A stretch of DNA of 64,000 nt from Musa acuminata AAA Group (taxonomy: Eukaryota; Streptophyta; Magnoliopsida; Zingiberales; Musaceae). Positions 31,700-43,400 of the stretch are shown here, piece by piece. Below the pieces are notes generated by a model, which saw only the letters and a program-made list of their open reading frames with translations, was not told the origin of the DNA and searched no databases. The stretch's first letter is position 1; each line of letters opens with the position of its first letter. The translations under genes were made by a program, and so were the position numbers. Location of the stretch: positions 30,132,001 through 30,196,000 of the forward strand of contig NC_088340.1 of assembly GCF_036884655.1 (NCBI RefSeq). The letters run 5' to 3'.

Positions 31700-31990
31700 T
31701 TATATTAAAATCTAACAATATATCCTTTATCACACAATTGACTAATGCTCAAAAGGTTATGCTTTAAGCCATCAACTAATAACACATCTTCAATAAAAAA
31801 GTTGGATGTGTTACGTATAGTTCCGTTGCCAATGATTTTACTCTTGTTGTTATCTCCGAAATTGACATATCCTTTGTCTACGCTAGTGAGCTTAGAGAAT
31901 TGAGATGGATCTCCGGTCATATACCTTGAGCATCCACTATCAAGATTATATCTCTTGTTCCTAGCTTATGATGGTATACGTTTCTATAAA
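31700..31990 (-). pseudogene. B2 aspartic protease remnant
   Basis: The minus strand reads 'YNLDSGCSRYMTGDPSQFSKL' (catalytic DSG at about 31936-31944), then 'VNFGDNNKSKIIGNGTI' and 'LLVDGLKHNLLSISQLCDKGY', the usual copia protease core. It directly precedes integrase in sense order. Confidence 0.88.
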
Positions 31991-32028
31991 AGAGGATGAT
32001 TTTTAGGTACCCATTTGACCATGGGTGC

Positions 32029-33605
32029 CTAAAAAATCGATCGGCTTAAATTATCATTTTGCATGGAATTCTTTATGATTCCTTTAGGAACCCAAATCAA
32101 CTTGTGTGGACTACACTTCTTAAATGGACAATGATAAGCTACATGTCCAAGTTTGTAATAAAAGTTGCATTTGTTTTGGGGTGAAATATACAAGATAGGG
32201 CCTTTAACAAAGGTGGTTGGATTTTGGTGAGAGCTACTCACAAATCCGATTCTACGTCTTTTATGAACGTGACCCTTATTGGCAAGGATCATGTTCAAGG
32301 ATTTGCTACTAATCTCAAATTTTTCTAAGGTTTCTTTGAGTAGTAAGTTTTCCTTTCTAAATATTTTTACTTCATGGCATTTCATACATGGAGCTAAACT
32401 ATCATTATGCTCAACTTTTAATCTATTATAATCACTAACAAGAGAATTATGCTTCTTTTTTAATAATTTATATTTTTTACTAATTGATTTGTATTCATCA
32501 AATAAATTATGAAAAGCATTTAATAGTTCATAAAATGATAAATTTGCATCACTTGAACTTGTTACCTCATCTCCAATGGCCATTAGTGTATAGTGAGCAG
32601 CTTGCTCGGTGTTGGTTGGTTCCTCTTCTTCCGATGCACTTGAGTCATCCCATGTTGCTTTGAGAGCATTCTTCTTTGGTATCCTCTTCTTGACTTGGGG
32701 ACATTCGTTCTTGTAGTGTCCCGGCTTCTTACATTCGTAACATATTACTTAATCTTTCTTAGGTTCAAATTTATTTTTAGTATCATTTTTAAATTTATTT
32801 CTTTTTATGAATCTTTTGAACTTCTTTGTTAAGAGTGCCAAGTTATCATCAAAGTCCTCATCACATGAGTTTTCTTTCAAGTGGTCTTCTTGTGTTCTTA
32901 GTGCTATGTCCTTTCTGTTCTTTGGAAGGGTGTCCTCAAGCTTTTCATGAGCTTTATACGTCATTTCAAAGGTCATTAGTGACCCAATTAGTTCTTTAAG
33001 AGGAAAATTATTTAGATCTTTGGCCTCTTGAATGACTGTTACTTTAGGATCCTAACTTTTTGGAAGGGATCTTAAAGTCTTATTAACAGTTCAAAATCTG
33101 AGAAACCTTTACCAAGTCCTTTTAGACCATTGACGACATCCGTAAATCAGGTGTACATTTCCAATGGTCTCACTCGGTTTCATTCAAAACAACTCATAAT
33201 AATGCACTAAAAGATTAATTTTTGACTCCTTCACTCTACTAGTGCCTTCATGAGTTACTTCGAGTGTATTCCAAATGTCAAAAGCCGTTTCATAAATCGA
33301 TACTCGATTAAACTAGTTTTTATCTAATGCACAAAATAAGGCATTCATAGCATTTGCATTTAAAGTAAAAGTCTTCTTCTCCAATTCATTCCAATGATTC
33401 ATTAGAAGAGAAGACTTTTGAAAGCCATTTTCCATAATATTCCATAATTCGTAATACATTGAAATTAGGAAAATCCTCATTCTAGTCTTCCAATATGTAT
33501 AATCTGTCCCATTGAACATGGGCGGACGTGTAATTGAATAACCCTCTAGGTTGCCAGCAAATGCCATCTCTCTTTGGTTTAAAACCAAATAAGAGTGAAC
33601 CTTTT
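32029..33605 (-). pseudogene. gag: B2 gag, full-length type
   Basis: The head at 33580-33313 has 'ITRPPMFNGTDYTYWKTRMRIFLIS' and 'LEKKTFTLNANAMNALFCALD'. After damaged DNA comes 'TYKAHEKLEDTLPKNRKD', then a zinc knuckle CYECKKPGHYKNEC (32701-32742), then a long C-terminal part (32583-32029) that looks coiled-coil-like ('FDEYKSISKKYKLLKKKH') and a second knuckle CNFYYKLGHVAYHC with one Cys changed to Tyr. This long Gag shows what the gag-only elements lost after YFEIT. Several stops; not functional. Confidence 0.85.
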
Positions 33606-34985
33606 TCTCGGATTTTGATGATGAAGTCAATTGTAATTTGTTTGATCTAATCTATATGTTGAGAAAAGTGTGTAGGATTAACTACGATTACAGTAAGACA
33701 TAAAGCAAGTGTTGTGCCGAAGTCAAAATCAAGATTACGTTAGGAGTTTGAGAATTCGTCGAAAGTCTGGACGTTCATCGAAGGTTCTACCAGAACTAAC
33801 CGAGAAGTCCAGCAGCTTGCTAAAGAAGCTCGTCGGAACTTGCCAAGAAGATCATCATAAAGTCCAGGAGCTTGCTAGGAGTCCGCTGGAGCATTACCGA
33901 GAGTTCGTCGGATGTTCACCGGAAGTACACTAGAAGCTCGCCGGAAGAGCAATTGATGCACCGGAACAAGAAGAGCTGTGATCATATCTTAATTATCGTA
34001 GTTAGAGCATAAATTAAGTTAGGATTGGGAGGTAATCTCACTAACTTAATTAGGGGCCAACTAGGCCCTTAATAGGGCCAATCACCACCAAGGCTAAGGG
34101 TGGCACCGCCCAAAAGACCTAGTCTCCCAGGTGGTCTGGGTAGTGGTACCGTTGGCAGTTATTGCTGCCAGCGGTGGTACCACCCCTGTCAAGCGATGGT
34201 ACCGCCAGAGCTCGGTCTCCGAGCTCTGTCAGGCGGTGGTACCACTTAGATTGAGTGGTAGTACCGTCCAATGTCAGGTGTTAGGCGGTGTTACCACCCA
34301 GTAATGGCGGTGGTACCACCCAGTAATGGCGGTGGTAGCGCTAGGACCCAAAAATATGGGATTAGACACTTTTTGGCTCCATTTTTGAAGCCATTGGGGC
34401 CTATAAAAACCCCACCCTTTTCTACATGAAAGGATATAAAATCTATTGGAATAATCTTGAGTTCTTGAGTCTTAAATTGTTGTAAAAGTTAGAGTTCTCC
34501 TCCTTCATCTCTTAGCCTTGTAACAATCCAAGAAAGAGGAGTGAGACTTGTAAGGGTTCATTTCCTAAACATGGGAAAAGGAGAAAGTACTATAAAGAGG
34601 TGTTCGGTCTTCACCTATTGATGGAAGGCCTTTAGTGGATGTCGATGACCTCGTCGGAGGAGGAATCCGAAAGTTGATGTAGGTCACATTGACCGAACCA
34701 CTCTAAAACTCGGTTTGCATTTATTTTGAGCAATTTACTTTTATACCAAACTGCCTCTTCTCCTTACTGTGCTTTTACTATGCCTACATATGCTTTCAAG
34801 TAAACACCTTCCGAGATCATCTTTAATTTTACGAAAGCTTTCAAGTTTAAATTCTCTCCGAAATGGATTAAATCGAAACCATTTTCATCGGAATCAGTTT
34901 TAATCGAAACAAGTCTTTTGAAATCGTGAAAGTTTTCTACTGCACTAATTCACTCCCCCTCTTAGTGCCGCTCTTGATCCTAATA
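33606..34985 (+). repeat. B7 5' LTR, first bases missing
   Basis: Starts TCTCGGATTTTG (about eight terminal bases lost) and ends CTTGATCCTAATA, TAACA with one change. The palindromic U3 array is at about 34095-34335. It is the inverted counterpart of 19741-21109. Confidence 0.88.
34402..34409 (+). promoter_or_regulatory. TATA-like box of B7 LTR
   Basis: TATAAAAA just downstream of the palindromic array, at the position of the TATAAATA in other family B LTRs. Confidence 0.6.
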
Positions 34986-34987
34986 AT

Positions 34988-35000
34988 TGGTATCAGAGCC
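34988..35000 (+). other. B7 primer-binding site
   Basis: TGGTATCAGAGCC, two bases after the LTR end; initiator-Met tRNA type. Confidence 0.92.
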
Positions 35001-35002
35001 TC

Positions 35003-35958
35003 GTTATTTCTCATTTGGTTTAACACCCAAGAGAAATAGTTTTTTTCGACTTTCAAGAGGGATTTTCTCTCATTCGTCCTCCCTTTTTCAATGGGACGGA
35101 CTATACTTATTGGAAAACTCGAATAAGAGTTTTCTTGCTTTCTATTGATTTAAATTTATGGAATATGGTCGAAAATAGTTTCCGAAGGTCTTCTCTTCCA
35201 ATGAACCATTGGAATGATTTGGAGAAGAAGACTTTTTCTCTAATGCAAAGGCTATGAATGCCTTATTTTGTGCTTTAGATAAAACTGAGTTTAATTGAGT
35301 TTCTACTTACAAAACAACTTTCGATATATAGCACACTTTTGAAATCACACATGAAGGCATGAATAGAGTAAAAGATTCGAAGATTAATTTTTTAATGCAT
35401 GTTTCGAGCTATTTCAAATGAAGCAAAGTGAAACTATTATTGATATGTACACTTGCTTTATGGATGTTGTCAATAGTTTAAATGCTCTTGGCAAATATTT
35501 TTCGAATCTTAAACTTGTGAATAAAGTTTTATGCTCACTTTCTAAAACTTGGGAATCAAAAGTAATGGCTATTCAAGAATAAAAAAACTTAAACCATTTA
35601 CCAATTGAAGAACTTGTAGGGTCTTTGATGACCTATGAAATAGTGTGCAATGCACGTGAAGAACTTGAAAACCATATTCCAAAGAACATGAAGGATTTCG
35701 AACATCGAACAAAAGAAGACTACTCGAGCGAAAGCTCAAGTGATGATGAACTTGAACTTCTCACAATAAAACTTAAAAAATACTTAAAGCAAGAATCAAA
35801 AAATAAAATAAATTAAAAAAGAAGAAAACACTTTGGGACGAAACGAGTACCTCCGAAGATGAGGAGCAAACCAACAAAGGCGAGGTGGCAAACTATGCCT
35901 TAACGACATTCGACGATGAGGTAATCAAAATACCTTTAATTTATTTCAAAATTACATG
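35003..35958 (+). pseudogene. gag: B7 gag remnant
   Basis: Recognisable in broken frames: 'TYWKTRIRVFLLSIDLNLWNMVEN'-like text at 35103-35180, 'NALFCALDKTEFN' near 35257-35297, and a clean stretch 35625-35816 'MMTYEIVCNAREELENHIPKNMKDFEHRTKED'. It ends 'IPLIYFKIT' with TGA near 35957, the same end as B1 and B3. No zinc knuckle. Confidence 0.8.
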
Positions 35959-36625
35959 ATTTTTTCATGAGTTATTTTTAATTTAGTTTAGAATAATTAT
36001 TTTTCTTGAGAATTGCATGTTTAATGAAAATACAAAAATAAAATTGGATCATGCTTACCTTTCAAGTAATTTTAAAAATAATCATGAAAATTACATGTTT
36101 TATGATAAACAAACAAAATGATTTTGATTAAATATGCTTTATGATTAATGAAATCATGTTTGATTAGAAGTAATGATTTGATAATAATGCTTAATGAGTT
36201 TATCTTTCGAAATTATGTATGATGATTCTTGTGATTTATGGATTGTCAATTTTTACCATAATGAAAGTTGCTTTTTCGGTTTTAAAAATGATGCATGGCT
36301 TTTGTATGGAAACTAATCATGAAAAGTTAGATCCACCTAAAAAGAAAAATGCATAACTACAACAAACAAAATGAACTTGATTGAAAATGCTTTATGTTTG
36401 TTGAAATCATTTTTGATGATGCATAATGATATAATTATGTAATGAAAATATTCAAATTTTTGGTACCATGCTTGGTGATTTTATACTATGCATGAGATTT
36501 AAAAATGATGCATGATGATTTTTATGATTTATGCCTTATTGATATTTGTCGTACTAAATCTTGCACTTTCGATTTTAAACATGATACATGTTTTTATTTG
36601 ACATAAATGAAATAAAATCATATGG
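35959..36625 (+). other. B7 non-coding interior, left part
   Basis: AT-rich, with many 'catgatgattt' variants. It aligns with the reverse complement of B1 26000-26570 and stops at 'aaaatcatatg' (36625), the left inversion breakpoint. Confidence 0.75.
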
Positions 36626-38378
36626 TGGTAAGCTCCGAGACTTCTCGGCTGGTTCCTGTAGAACTTCCGACGAACGTCCGGACTTCCGACGAACTTTCAA
36701 ACTCCCAATGAAATTACGTTCTTGACACCGGGACTTCATTTTGCTTTATACCTTGCTATCGTAGTTAATCCTACACACGTAAAACATACTTCAATCTAGA
36801 CAATTAATACTAAGTATGAATCATGTTGTTCGACATGTCATCGGTCCATCGATGCTTTATTTGATTCTTTGGCGTATCATCCTCTCTTGCGGCCTATTGC
36901 CCAATCGGCAAGTTGACCTCCGTAACTCCGATGTCCTTGGCGCAATTTCCGCTCTTCTTAGCCCAATGCCTGAATCCATGGCCCGAAGCCTTCTGTTGAT
37001 ACATTGACCGATCCTTCGGCGCAACGTTCAATCTTCTGACATGTTTCTCCGGCCCAACATGATTCTTCCTGCTTTAATTGTCTTTCCTTGATTGAAGCAT
37101 CCTACGTCACTAAAAAAGTAGATCAAATCATAAACACTTATCAATTGGTTTCATCATCAAAATACGAGATTCAACAATCTCCCTCTTTCTGATGATGACA
37201 ACCAATTGATGACGGAGTTAAAAAAAACTCCCGGAGTTTAAACAAACTCCCCCTATCAATATGCCATATTGATCGAGACTCTTGGATTCAAAAATCTAAG
37301 CAATATATTATCATAAACTTATGCATAACATCATATTTCTCCCCCTTTGTCATCAACAAAAAGGAGAAGTGTAACTTTCTAGTGTTTGAGATATTCAAAT
37401 TTAAATCATTGCATAATAAACATAATTTTAAATTTCATCATTATGCAAGCTAGCAATAATTAAAGATGTGCAAGTTAGCCTATTTTGCTTCTTGAGATAG
37501 GCAAGCTTGCAATCTTCAGTGATATTCAAGATAGCATTTTCTTCTCTTTTGAGAAGTGTGATTTTTTTTTTTTTTTTTGCTTCCTTTGCAATGTTTGAGC
37601 TAGTAACATTTCTCCCCCTTTGTCATTGTCAAAAATAAAGGAAGAATACAATGTTTGTAATTCTTTTTCCTTTACATCAATTTCCAAATCACGACAAAGG
37701 TAAATAACAAAGATGAAAAATCAAGTCATGAATATCAAAACAATTTTTCGTCATGAATATTTCATCATTGCATGCATCATTATCATAAGTTGAAGTATTG
37801 CATGCATAATACCAAATCATCATATATATAAAATATAAAATCATCATTACATGCATGATTCCAAATTATCATTCAAGAGTATCATTTCAGAAAATGATAA
37901 ATATTGATTATGATATCATTAAAAAAAATCATAATGTTACATGCATTTTTATCTAAGGAAAAAATCTTCATGAATTTTTATCTAAGGGAAAAATCATAGT
38001 ATTGCATGCATCATCCCAAATCATTTCAAGGCATACAAGCTATAAATACAAAGAAATCATGTCATCAAAGATAAGACCACTTAAATACCAAAAGACATGA
38101 TTCATATAGTTAATCTCTTCTTTAAATAAAATACCAAGAAGAATCATAGGAGAATGATTAATGAAAAATCTTGATTCATAATAAATCTTAATTTGTAAAT
38201 ATCAAGGAATCAAGATCATGATTTGGATAAAAAATTATTCAAATTTAAATCATCAAAATCATTTTCAAAGTCCAAGAGATTCGTAAAAATGATACAAATG
38301 GATTCATCAAAATCAATAAGATAGAGAAAAATAATTTTCAAGAAAAATGTTTTCCTCTTTTTAGTTGTTTCAATAGAA
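36626..38378 (-). mobile_element. Inverted segment of B7: LTR start, polypurine tract, non-coding DNA
   Basis: Reads on minus as non-coding DNA, polypurine tract (37177-37190) and the first ~549 bp of an LTR (37176 down to 36628). B1 shows the ancestral continuity: its sense strand has 'aaaatcatatgaattgaaac', which here is split into 'aaaatcatatg' at 36625 and, inverted, 'tattgaaac' at about 38377. The LTR likewise continues from inverted 36628 into 38379. It holds a polypurine-like hairpin at 37337-37368 and a T-run at 37563-37579. Confidence 0.8.
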
Positions 38379-39350
38379 GATGGCCAGAAGCTCGTTGGAA
38401 GAAACTAGACTTACGGACTTGTTTAGCTTAGTAAATATCTTAGATTTCGTAGTTAGCACGTAATTGGGATTGGAATTGTGCCAACCCAATTATGAGCTAG
38501 TTGGGCCCATGTAAGGACTGCGTTGGGCCCAATGAAAGGCCCAAACAGTGACACAAGAAGTGGCACCGTCATGGCATAGTCTTCGAGACTGTGTCAAGCG
38601 ATGGTACTGCCCCTAGCAGGGTGCCAAGCAATGGTACCGCCAGTTTTGGTGATGGTACCGCCTAGTAGCCTAGTGCCAGGTGGTGGTACCGCCAGACTGG
38701 GTAGTGGTACCGCCCAACATAGGCGGTGGTACCGCCCGGACCTAGGAAACCCGGGATGAGATGTTTTTAGGCTCCAAGTTTGAATTAACTTAAAACTATA
38801 AATACCCCTCTCATCCCTAGTTAAACTACATAAGTATTAAGAGTAAAAAGGAAAGAAACTCTGTTGTAATCTTGTGTGAAACTCCTCTCAAAGTTCTAAG
38901 TGTTAGAATAGTTTGAGAGAGGAGTAAGTGGGGGTGTAAGGGTTATCTCCTAAACCTGGTAAAAGAAGAAAGAGCTATAAGAAAGGGGTTGATCTTCATC
39001 TATAAAGGAAGATCAAAAGTGGATGCCAGTGGCCTTGACAAAAGAGGAATCGGTGGAGTGGATGTAGGTCATAACGATCGAACCACTATAAAATTAGGTT
39101 GTTCTTCTCTAGTTTGCATTTCAATATTTGAGCAATTTACTTTACTACAAACCTCTTAACTTGCTTTACATCCACTATGCATCTTCCATACGCTTTCAAG
39201 CTATCTTTACGAAATCGCTTTCAAGTTAACCCCTCTCCGAAACAGTTTTCGTCAAAATCGATTTTTATCGTACGAAGATTTTTTGAACCGACATAATTTT
39301 ACCACTGCACTAATTCACCCCCCCTCTTAGTGCCAACTCTTTTCCTGACA
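38379..39350 (+). repeat. B7 3' LTR, distal part
   Basis: Plus-strand LTR from its middle to its end, with the palindromic array at 38560-38745, TATAAATA at 38797-38804, and the end CTTTTCCTGACA. It is followed directly by family A RT sequence, so 39350 is a true element boundary. Confidence 0.8.
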
Positions 39351-40404
39351 CATTCCTCAATGGCAACCTCTAAGACGTGATGTACATGATACACCTTGAG
39401 GGATTCATGTCCAAGGACTGCCCAGATAAGGTATGTAAGTTGCTTAGGTCCATTTATGGACTAAAGCAAGCTTTCCGAAGTTGGAATATAAGATTTGATG
39501 AGACAATCAGATCTTATGACTTCGTTAAGAACGAAGATGAGCTTTGTGTGTACACGAAGGTAAGTGGCAGTGCTATCACCTTCTTAGTATTATATATGGA
39601 TGACATCCTGATCATTGGGAATGATATAGGAATGCTATCCACAATAAAGACTTGGTTATGTAGACACTTCCCCATGAAGGACTTCGGGGAAACAGCCTAT
39701 ATCTTGGGGATTCGGATCTATAGAGATAGATCTAAGAGAATGCTTGGCTTGCCTTAGTTCAGGTACATAGACACCATTGTCAAAAGGTTTAGCATGAAAA
39801 ATTCTAAGAGAGGTCTCATACCGACGAGACATAAGATATCGCTTTCTAGGAGTATATCCCCAAAGACTCCTGAAGAAAGGGCTAACATGGATAGGATACC
39901 CTATGCCTCAGTGATAGGGTCTATCATGTATGTCATGCTATGAACCAGGCTTGATATAGCGCATGCTTTGAGTGTGTATCAAGCGGATCCATGCTTGGAG
40001 CATTGGAAAGCAATAAAGTGTATCATTAAGTACTTGAGAAGGACTAAGGATCTTTTACTAGTATATGGAGGTAGTAGACTTAGGGTTGAAGGCTACACAG
40101 ACTTAAGTTTCTAGTCCGATGTAGATGATAGCAAGTCAAATTTGGGGTATATATATACCCTGAATGGAAGAGCAGTATGCTGGAAGAGTTCCAACCAAGA
40201 TACTACTTCTGATTTGACCACAAAGATAGAGTACATTGCTATAGTAGAGGTAGGAGCCGATTTCCTTATATTGCGACAACTACCGAGCGATTACTCAAAT
40301 GAGGGAACCCTAGTCTGATCAGAAGTGTTCTGAGGAGGTTCCAACTTATTAGAGATATCGTGACCCAAGGAGATGTAATAGTGGAAAGAGTTCTATCCAA
40401 AAAT
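39351..40404 (+). pseudogene. Family A copy A3, RT to RNase H part
   Basis: Resumes the polyprotein left at 19740 ('FLNGN' region of RT); about 25 bp of RT between the halves are lost. 39377-39757 is open: 'IYGLKQAFRSWNIRFDE', catalytic YMDD (39593-39604; other copies have YVDD), 'YILGIRIYRDRSKRMLGL'. It continues with stops through 'TRPD'-like and 'YTDLSF' segments to a truncated RNase H tail. It is cut at 40404 by a family B LTR. Confidence 0.85.
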
Positions 40405-41638
40405 TGTTAGGACCAAGAGCACTAAGAGGGGGGGTAAATTAGTGTAGCGGATAACTTTCGACGATTTAAAACGACGTTCATACGATAAAAACACTTTCGA
40501 TGAAAAATCATTTTAGAAAGTTATTCAACTTAAGATTAAGCAAAGTATAGTTGAAGAAAACCAATGGAGGCAGTTTACAGTTAAGATATAGAGCATAATG
40601 TAAATGCAAACTAAGATTTAGAGTGTTTCGGTCAATCTTGACCTGCATCCACTTTTGGCTTCCTCCTCCGATAAGGTCACCGACGTCCACTAGAGGCCTT
40701 CCTTCAATAAGCGAAGGCTAACCACCCTTTTATAGCTTTACTCCTTTTGACGGGCTTAGGAGACAACCCTTACATATCTTGAATGATCAAAACTTGGATG
40801 AAAAGAGAGAAAAGAACTTTTGGCCTTTTACAACACTTTTAAGCTCTCAAATTCTCAGAATAAGATCAAGATTTCGGTGCCCTTTCATGTAGTAAAGGAT
40901 AGGATTTATATAGGCCCCAACTGATTCGAATTTGGAGCTAAAAAATGTCATCTCCCGGATTTCCGGGGTCCTAGCGGTACTACCGCCATAACTGGGCGGT
41001 ACTACCACCTTACATAGCTTAGAGACCAAGCTCAGGCGGTACCACTACTTGACAAGGGCGGTACCACCGCCCAGCATTCCTAGGAGACTGAGCTCCTAGG
41101 CAGTGCCACCGCCGACCAAGAATTCTAGGTCCAAATAAGCTGATCCATTCGGCCCAATTTAGGTCTGTCAAGGGCTCAATTGTCCCCAGATTAAGTTAAT
41201 GGGATCACCTCCTATTCCTAACTTAATCTACATACTAACTACGATATTTAGGACATTAATACTGTAACTTTCTCTGGTGCATCAATCGCTTCTTCCGGCG
41301 AGCTTCCAACGAACTTCCGGCAAACATCCGACGAACCCTCGGCGATGCTCCGACAGACTTCCGACAAACTCCTAGACTTACGACGATCCACTTGGCGAGT
41401 TTCGATGAGCTTCTTTGGCAAGCTCCTAGACTTCTCGGATTTGTTCCCGCAGAACCTCCAACAACCGTCCGAACTTTCGTCGAACTCTTGAACCCCTAAT
41501 GTGATCATGGTCTTGACTCCGACGTAACTCCTGCTGCATGTCTTACTTCCATCGTAGTTAATCCTGCACACTTATCTCAACATATGGATTAGATAACAAA
41601 TGACAATTGACTTCATCATCAAAATCCAAGATTCAACA
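40405..41638 (-). repeat. B4 3' LTR
   Basis: 1234 bp, TGTTAGGACCAAGAG...AAGATTCAACA on plus, with a G-run of seven at 40428-40434 and palindromic motifs at 40975-41115. It abuts polypurine tract 41639-41652, so the element interior lies to the right (minus strand). It truncates A3. Confidence 0.85.
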
Positions 41639-41652
41639 ATCTCCCCCTTTTT
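41639..41652 (-). other. B4 polypurine tract
   Basis: Sense AAAAAGGGGGAGAT next to the LTR. Confidence 0.85.
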
Positions 41653-43400
41653 GATGATGACAATCAATTGATAACGGAGTTAACCTTAACTCCCCTTATC
41701 TATATGTCATACTTGAGATAAGTCATTCTTGAATTCAAAACCTTTGAATTCAAAAGATATATTGATAAGTTAAGATCATTTAACCTTATTAATACTCCCA
41801 TCATGATTCCTATCATGATGTATTTCTCTGAAATGATGTCAAGGCTTGACATCCATTTTTAGGTTTTATATTTCAAATATGAAAGATAGCAATCGTAGCA
41901 ATTCATCATATGGTAAGATATCAACATGTAGATTTACGATGTAAGCTCTTGATATCTTAATTAATTCAAATATGGCACTCATAGCAATTCTATCATCAAT
42001 TTACAATGTATTTCTCCCCCTTTGTCATCAACAAAAAGAAGGACTATTTAAACAATCTTGAAGCATAAGTGCGGTAATAATTCATGTTATTTTTCAACAA
42101 TGAGTGATAGGATACCAATTATACAAACATTTTAAGGAAAACATGACATGGAGATAGCTTTCATTACTTCTTCCTTTTTATTTGTCATTATCTTTTTGCA
42201 TGAAGGAGAAAAGTCATTTGTGAGCTTACTTGAATGAAGTTAAAATCGATAAGAGATTAAATCATGCTTCATTTTTGCAAGGATCAAGATATATATGTGA
42301 ATCAAATCCTTGCAAGTGTTAAAAAAGATCTTTCTTTTTCAAGAAGGAATTCATAAGAAGGAATAATTTCATCAAATCCATTTCTCGAAAAAATATTTTT
42401 CACATATTAAGTCCATGAGAGATGCATTTGTTAATTGATTCCATATGTCAATGATATGAAACAAACTCAATATGATATATGCTTATGAAAGCTACATTAA
42501 GTCCGAAAAAGAAATACTAAATTATGTTATGATCAAGAAAATTTGAAAATGATATTTAACACTTTCATGCATTTGGATATGGTTTTGTTATAGATTTTCA
42601 AACACAATCATGAAGATAAAACATGCTTATCATCATGAAAATTTTTGTATCCAAAACACATAATTTCCAACATATTATTAAGGCATGTAATAGTGTAAAA
42701 TTCTCATTATAGCAATTAAGTGAATGAATTAAGAATGTCCAAAAAATTATTTTAATAATTTCATGTATTCGGACACATTTTTGCCATATGTTTTTCAAAT
42801 ACACTCATAAAAATAACACATGCTTATCATCATGAAAATTTTTGTATCCAAAACACATAATTTTCAACATGTTATTAGGACATGTAATCATGTAAACTTC
42901 TCATCATGGCATTAAGTGATTGATCATTGAATCAAGAAAGCCAAAAAATAATTTTAATAAGTTCATGCATTTGGACACAATTTTGTAGTGCTCAAGGATT
43001 AGGAATTCAATGTATGAATCTTCTCAAATCACAATGAGAGTATAACATGCTCATCATGGAAACCAAGACACAAGATTTTCAACTTATAAAGTAAGCATGT
43101 TATAGAAGCATTCAATCTCAATGTGAAACTTAAGTGATCAAGAAAATTTTGAAAACGAGTAGCGTAAAGAGATTCAAGGAAAATCCGAAAACGATGTTCA
43201 ATCTACATTAATATTCCTAACTCTGCATATGCTCACCAAATAATACATTAAGTAAAACATATTAAGGATTAGTAGTTATCAAGGTAAGGGGCATTGTGAT
43301 CAAGGTGAGTAGCATAAAGAGTTTACAACAGCATAATTGTTTCAACAAGACAAGAAGAAATTATGACCACATTTACATATACAAGCTCATTCAGGAGGTG
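41653..43400 (-). other. B4 3' non-coding region
   Basis: AT-rich, between ORF-X and the polypurine tract, with a polypurine-like hairpin at 42011-42040 and tandem ~196-202 bp repeats. No credible gene. Confidence 0.7.
42563..43000 (-). repeat. Tandem ~200-bp repeats in B4 (two-plus copies)
   Basis: Units begin near 42563, 42759 and 42962 with 'ttcatgcatttggaca' variants and share 'gaaaatttttgtatccaaaa' (about 42638 and 42836). One to two units of the same sequence occur in B3 at 48365-48640. Confidence 0.75.

Larger units (their letters stand above)
19741..33605 (-). mobile_element. Family B element B2, autonomous type, decayed
   Basis: Minus-strand copia: 3' LTR 19741-21109, polypurine tract, about 1.1 kb non-coding, pol end at 22226-22284, then (after the nested B1) RNase H, RT, INT, PR and gag up to 33605. 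Its 5' LTR and primer site are missing; a plus-strand LTR starts there instead. Reading frames carry many stops, so it is an old copy. It is the only family B member here with pol, and so shows what the gag-only relatives have lost. Confidence 0.85.
33606..39350 (+). mobile_element. Gag-only family B element B7 with internal inversion
   Basis: A plus-strand element in head-to-head contact with B2: 5' LTR 33606-34985, primer site, decayed gag ending near 35955, non-coding DNA, an inverted segment 36626-38378, and the last part of a 3' LTR ending TTTCCTGACA at 39350. Flipping the segment restores a normal order of non-coding DNA, polypurine tract and LTR. The 5' LTR and 3' LTR differ in their first ~500 bp, so the element may be a recombinant of two subfamilies. 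No pol. Confidence 0.7.

Noticed and set aside
39593..39604. YMDD in place of YVDD at the RT catalytic site of A3 as an adaptive change
   Set aside because: A3 is full of stops and frameshifts; a single GTG-to-ATG transition in a dead copy is the simpler explanation.
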